Source: SHLQ01 sp033344795
Lineage (GTDB): Bacteria > Actinomycetota > Acidimicrobiia > Acidimicrobiales > SHLQ01
Length of the DNA: 64,000 bases
Direction: 5' to 3'
NCBI GenBank assembly: GCA_033344795.1
Contig: JAWPMS010000001.1
Coordinates: forward strand, 4,402,001 to 4,466,000
The position numbers and the translations under genes were made by a program. Below, one piece after another: positions 60,762 to 64,000 of this stretch (its first letter is position 1; the number at the start of each line of letters is the position of its first letter). The notes beneath the pieces are model-generated. The model worked only from the letters and a program-made list of their open reading frames with translations, did not search any database and had not been told where the DNA came from.

Positions 60762-61805
60762 ATGAGCGACGTTGCACCAACAGGAGTCGACGTCGAACCC
60801 GTGACGGCGTGGCTTCAGGAACAGGTGGCCGCTTCCGGCGGCGAAGTTGTCGCTCCACTGTCGTTTCATCAGATCACCGGGGGCAGGTCGAACCTGACCT
60901 TCCACGTCACCGATCAGGCCGGCGGTGCCTGGGCGCTGCGTCGACCTCCGACAGGCCATGTTCTGGCCAGCGCGCACGACATGAGCCGTGAGCATCGGGT
61001 CATGTCGGCGCTCGCTCCGACGGCCGTTCCGGTGCCAACCATGGTTGGACTGTGTGAAGACGTCGAGATCAACGGTGCGCCCTTCTACATCATGGATTGG
61101 GTCGAGGGCACAGTCGTTCGCAACCAAGCCGTCGCCGAGGAGTTCGACCTGCAGACACGGCGTCGAATGGGCATTTCTGTCGTCGAAAACCTGGCCAGGA
61201 TCCACCAGGTCGACATCGACGAGGTCGGCCTGGGCGATTTCGCCAAACGCGAGGGATACATCGAGCGTCAGCTACGCAGGTGGAAGGGGCAAGTCGATGC
61301 GACCGAGTCGCCGACCGACCCCAACATCGCGCTTGCGCACGAGGCACTGAGCGCCAGCATTCCCGAGCAAGGAACGGCTCGTCTCGTGCACGGGGACTTC
61401 CGGCTCGACAACACGATCGTGAACGACGACGGTGAGGTCGTCGCCGTGCTCGACTGGGAGCTCACCACGCTTGGCGACCCACTCGCCGATCTTGGGGCGA
61501 TGCTCACGTATTGGACCCGCCCAGGCGATTCGGTGATCGCGCTGTCCGATCCTCCGACGCTCGCCGATGGATTCCTGGAACGTGACGAAGTGGTCGCAAT
61601 CTATGAAGAGGCGATCGGCGGGGAGGTTGGCGACGTGGCGTATTACCACGCGTTCGCGACATGGCGGTTGTCGTGCATCCTCGACGGTGTCGTCGATCGA
61701 TACCGGGCGGGAACGATGGGCGAAGACGGAGGTTTCGATGTCGAGTCTTGGGCCACACAAGTGACGACGCTCGCACGTTCTGCCCTCGACCTGCTCGACA
61801 GGTAA
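60762..61805 (+). CDS. Aminoglycoside-phosphotransferase-fold protein (ACAD10/FadE36-like)
   Basis: A 347-residue kinase-fold protein. The N-lobe has SFHQITGGRSNLTFHV and the Lys equivalent is Arg in WALRRPP. The catalytic loop is VHGDFRLDNTIV (about 211-222) and the metal site VLDWELTTLGDP. This pattern matches the FadE36/ACAD10 N-terminal group in actinobacterial lipid metabolism, not true drug-resistance enzymes. GGAGG 7 nt before ATG 60762 fixes the start. Substrate unknown; a hydroxyacyl-CoA-type substrate is suggested by family only. Confidence 0.87.
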   Translation: MSDVAPTGVDVEPVTAWLQEQVAASGGEVVAPLSFHQITGGRSNLTFHVTDQAGGAWALRRPPTGHVLASAHDMSREHRVMSALAPTAVPVPTMVGLCEDVEINGAPFYIMDWVEGTVVRNQAVAEEFDLQTRRRMGISVVENLARIHQVDIDEVGLGDFAKREGYIERQLRRWKGQVDATESPTDPNIALAHEALSASIPEQGTARLVHGDFRLDNTIVNDDGEVVAVLDWELTTLGDPLADLGAMLTYWTRPGDSVIALSDPPTLADGFLERDEVVAIYEEAIGGEVGDVAYYHAFATWRLSCILDGVVDRYRAGTMGEDGGFDVESWATQVTTLARSALDLLDR

Positions 61806-61816
61806 GGCGCTTCCCG

Positions 61817-62221
61817 ATGAGAAGGCGGCTTGTCATAGCCTCGGGCGTCTTCGCTGTTTTCATGGTGATTCTTGGTCTGGCCGGCACGGGCGATGTCATC
61901 AACCTGCCCGCGTGGACCGACATCAAGGGCGTCGACATTCCGCTCATCGGAGACACCGACGCCATCGACTGCCGACTTCGTCGGGTGGACGACACGACAA
62001 TGGTGCGGATCAACGTCGTGGACGGCGACGAGACCACCTACGCGAGTTACGTACACGTCTGGAACAACGGGAACCTGGTCGATCCCGAGCAGATCGAGCG
62101 GATCGCCGACGACGAATTCATCGTCCCCTCGACCCCTGGCGCGGTCGAGCAGTTCTACTCGATCTCGATCGAACCTCTGCGCGAAGGCCGGGTGTTCTGC
62201 GAGTCGATCAACATCGAGTAG
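61817..62221 (+). CDS. Small exported or membrane-anchored hypothetical protein
   Basis: A 134-residue protein with an N-terminal signal or anchor (RRRLVIASGVFAVFMVILGLAG, about 3-24), then a compact outer domain with two cysteines (DAIDCRLRR and VFCESIN) that could form a disulfide. It starts 11 nt after the phosphotransferase stop and may be cotranscribed. A longer frame upstream is a shadow. No family is recognised. Confidence 0.65.
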   Translation: MRRRLVIASGVFAVFMVILGLAGTGDVINLPAWTDIKGVDIPLIGDTDAIDCRLRRVDDTTMVRINVVDGDETTYASYVHVWNNGNLVDPEQIERIADDEFIVPSTPGAVEQFYSISIEPLREGRVFCESINIE

Positions 62222-62273
62222 CCGTTGGCGATGCGGACGTTCGGCGGAGCCGAACCCGATTCGCAAGCGGCGG

Positions 62274-63287
62274 TCAGCCGGTGGTTGCCCACTCGATCGC
62301 TGAGATCAGCTGCTTGCCGAGCTCGAGTTGTGCGGTGGCCCGATTGAGGTTCTGGTCGGGGCTCGACGCGCCGTAGTACTTGTCACCCGAGAGGTGGTCG
62401 GCGAGAAACCGCACCGAGTTTTCGATCGCCATGAGGGGGCCACAGAGCAACATCGCATCGCGTTCCGCCTTGGTGAGGTCTGCCCCGTAGCCGGCGAGAA
62501 ATCCGCGATTGACCGCTTCGATCTGCGCCATGTAGGTCGCTGGCGAGACATCGCCCAGCGAACGCGTGCTCGAGCGCACCATCTCGCCGATGTCGGACAG
62601 GACGGTGCCCGGCATGCTGGTGTCCAGGTCGATGATCGTTCGAGCACCGGTTGGGCCAATGATGCAGTTCGGGCCCTTTGCATCGTTGTGCGCGTTGCGG
62701 GTCGGCACCTCTCGCCAGGCTTCGTAGCCAGACGACAGTCGCAGTCTGTCGATGAGCGTGACCAGCTCTTCGATGATCGAGTCACACTCTGCAGCGCGAC
62801 CCAAACCGTCGGTGGAGACTTCGGCCTCGAACGCGGCCACCCGGGCGTCGAAATCGTGGTAGCCGACGAGGTGTTCGGTCAGTTCCAAACCGTCGATGGC
62901 TCGTGCGTATCGGCCGAACGCTCTTGCGGTGGATTGTGCGTCTTCTGGAGTCGTGATCGTGGGCGTGGCCGAACCGTCGACGTATCGGTAACAACGCCAC
63001 GTGATGCCGTCTTGTTGTGCAAGCCAGGCGCCATCGACCGTACGAACGAACGAGAGGGCGAGCAGATTGTGTTCGGCCATCCGTTCGATGATGCGCTCGG
63101 TGTTCTCCATGAGCGCCGTTGCGTCGGGGAAGATACCGACGTTGAGATCTTGCAGAACGAATGCGCCGTCAGCGGTTTCGACCACGACGCTGCGGTTGAT
63201 ATTGCCCGCCGACATCTCGACAATCGGCGCGGTTGGGAGCAGCCCGAAGCTGTCACGTGCGAGGCGTTCAAGTTGTGAGCTGTCCAT
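62274..63287 (-). CDS. Phosphotransferase-family kinase, NahK-like
   Basis: A 337-residue APH-fold kinase resembling N-acetylhexosamine 1-kinase and choline-kinase-like proteins. The N-lobe shows SAGNINRSVVVETADGAFVLQ, the catalytic loop is NAHNDAKGPNCII (His-Asn-Asp, and Asn as metal ligand), and the metal Asp is in TIIDLDTSMPG. GGAG 6 nt before ATG 63287 supports this start; the frame is open 34 codons upstream. The sugar or alcohol substrate cannot be told. It is the second APH-fold gene within 2 kb but is only distantly similar to the first. Confidence 0.85.
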   Translation of the reverse strand: MDSSQLERLARDSFGLLPTAPIVEMSAGNINRSVVVETADGAFVLQDLNVGIFPDATALMENTERIIERMAEHNLLALSFVRTVDGAWLAQQDGITWRCYRYVDGSATPTITTPEDAQSTARAFGRYARAIDGLELTEHLVGYHDFDARVAAFEAEVSTDGLGRAAECDSIIEELVTLIDRLRLSSGYEAWREVPTRNAHNDAKGPNCIIGPTGARTIIDLDTSMPGTVLSDIGEMVRSSTRSLGDVSPATYMAQIEAVNRGFLAGYGADLTKAERDAMLLCGPLMAIENSVRFLADHLSGDKYYGASSPDQNLNRATAQLELGKQLISAIEWATTG

Positions 63288-63427
63288 CGCCATCTCCGAA
63301 ACCGCCGGGCAAGCAGCGTAGGCCGCTATTCCCATCGGCACGTAGCACCCAAGTCTGATGGGGTTGTTCCATCCGTTTGTCTGATGCATTGCCAGTGAGG
63401 GCTGTTAACCTTCGCATTCGTAATTCG

Positions 63428-63500
63428 GGGGCTTTAGCTCAGTTGGTAGAGCGCTTCCATGGCATGGAAGAGGTCAGGGGTTCAATTCCCCTAAGCTCCA
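63428..63500 (+). tRNA. tRNA-Ala (GGC)
   Basis: A 73-nt cloverleaf: acceptor GGGGCTT/AAGCTCC with the G3-U70 pair that marks alanine tRNAs, D-arm TAGCTCAGTTGGTAGAGC, anticodon GGC at 63461-63463 in the loop of CTTCC/GGAAG, T-arm GGGGTTCAATTCCCC. The discriminator is A and CCA is not encoded. Confidence 0.96.
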
Positions 63501-63598
63501 CAAGTTCTTGCGCTCGGAAGCGGCAACGTCGACTCTCTTGCGCTCGATGAGGCTCCAGACCCCGCAGGCCGGTCCAAGACGCGTGAGACGTCAAACAA

Positions 63599-63628
63599 TT
63601 GCCATGCAACCACTCTCCGTGGTATAGC
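63599..63628 (+). promoter_or_regulatory. Predicted promoter of the DUF2510 gene
   Basis: TTGCCA (63599-63604), an 18-nt spacer and TATAGC (63623-63628). The gene starts 35 nt downstream behind GGGGCG. The gap after tRNA-Ala (63501-63598) shows no terminator or gene. Confidence 0.45.
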
Positions 63629-63662
63629 TATCACTCTAGGTAGATAGCGACGGCGGGGCGAA

Positions 63663-64000
63663 ATGGCCAACAGCGTAGATGGGCGAGACATCGCCGAAAA
63701 CCGTGAGACTGTTGACGATTCAGCACAGACGGGTGAGAAACGAGCCCCGGCCGGGTGGTATCCCGATCCGTTCAATGCTGCTCGGCAGAGGTACTGGGCT
63801 GGCGCAGCTTGGACCACTGATATTCGATTGACTCCCGTCGCTCTCGATCAGACGCAGTCAGCTCTCGAGCCAACGCAGTCAGCTCCCGATGACGGCGAGG
63901 TGTGGCCACCACCCATCGAACAAGCGAGCTCATTTCTCCCCGCAGTGATCGAGACCACCGTTGGCTTAGACCTGGCAGAGGACTCCATTGGCTCGGACCG
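63663..64000 (+). CDS. DUF2510-domain protein, 3'-truncated by the window edge
   Basis: The frame runs from ATG 63663 to the end of the window (at least 112 residues). A charged N-terminus (about 1-28) precedes a DUF2510 motif at about 29-58: PAGWYPDPFNAARQRYW, then GAAWTTDIR, with the paired Trp residues typical of this small actinobacterial domain. DUF2510 usually sits at the N-terminus of membrane or lipoprotein chains. A Gln/Thr/Ser-rich segment with the repeat QTQSALE/PTQSAPD follows. The rest is outside the window, so no function is assigned. Confidence 0.8.
   Translation, partial: MANSVDGRDIAENRETVDDSAQTGEKRAPAGWYPDPFNAARQRYWAGAAWTTDIRLTPVALDQTQSALEPTQSAPDDGEVWPPPIEQASSFLPAVIETTVGLDLAEDSIGSD

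Noticed and set aside
60762..61805. Aminoglycoside resistance gene
   Set aside because: Only the fold is shared; the pattern is that of lipid-metabolism-linked kinase-fold proteins.

Overview
The window is high-GC bacterial chromosome and reads as an actinobacterium, most likely of the Acidimicrobiia (Ilumatobacter-like). That placement is inferred from family content: a BldD-type regulator, an actinobacterial Tad pilus locus, DUF1707 and DUF2510 proteins, a DUF222/HNH protein, a short primary sigma factor behind dnaG, and several genes that look leaderless (TANNNT followed 6-8 nt later by ATG). No plasmid, phage, insertion sequence or CRISPR array was seen.

Layout. 1-13.6 kb is accessory: a partial unknown gene, a membrane HD-GYP protein with an outer Thr-rich stalk and pentapeptide repeats, a cupin/TetR divergon, a DUF222/HNH protein, a LysR/EamA divergon, and a large secreted FG-GAP/PKD/RTX protein. 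13.6-21 kb holds a CAU tRNA, tRNA-Asn, rpoD-dnaG, a conserved nuclease-like protein, a lipoprotein and glyS. 21-28.7 kb holds a DUF1707 protein, a NYN-domain protein, a PadR/HAAS pair behind a strong palindromic operator, a MOSC protein, and an ABC exporter with its own two-component system. 28.9-38 kb holds recO-uppS, dinG, an ABC-2 exporter pair and the tightly overlapping run phoH-ybeY-corC/CNNM-era. 38.1-46.6 kb is a Tad pilus locus with a LysM protein. 46.6-52.5 kb holds a BldD homologue, rsmE-dnaJ-hrcA, lepA and rpsT. 52.5-60.7 kb holds a VOC protein, an ion channel, holA, an MFS/NIPSNAP pair, comEC-comEA and a thioredoxin. 60.7-64 kb holds two small-molecule-kinase-fold proteins, tRNA-Ala and a partial DUF2510 protein.

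How it fits together. The backbone is a widely conserved chain (comEA-comEC-holA-rpsT-lepA-hrcA-dnaJ-rsmE / phoH-ybeY-corC-era-recO-uppS / glyS-dnaG-rpoD) interrupted by modules: MFS/NIPSNAP between comEC and holA, Tad plus BldD between rsmE and phoH, ABC-2 plus dinG between era and recO, and the two-component ABC block between uppS and glyS. Two proteins bear on cyclic di-GMP: the HD-GYP protein at the left, and the BldD homologue next to the Tad locus, which keeps an exact RXD-X8-RXXD ligand motif. I did not find a clearly new defence or biosynthetic system. The most unusual items are the HD-GYP/pentapeptide architecture, the exact 162-bp super-repeat in the RTX gene, two nested palindromic elements at gene ends, and the PD-(D/E)XK-like protein beside dnaG.
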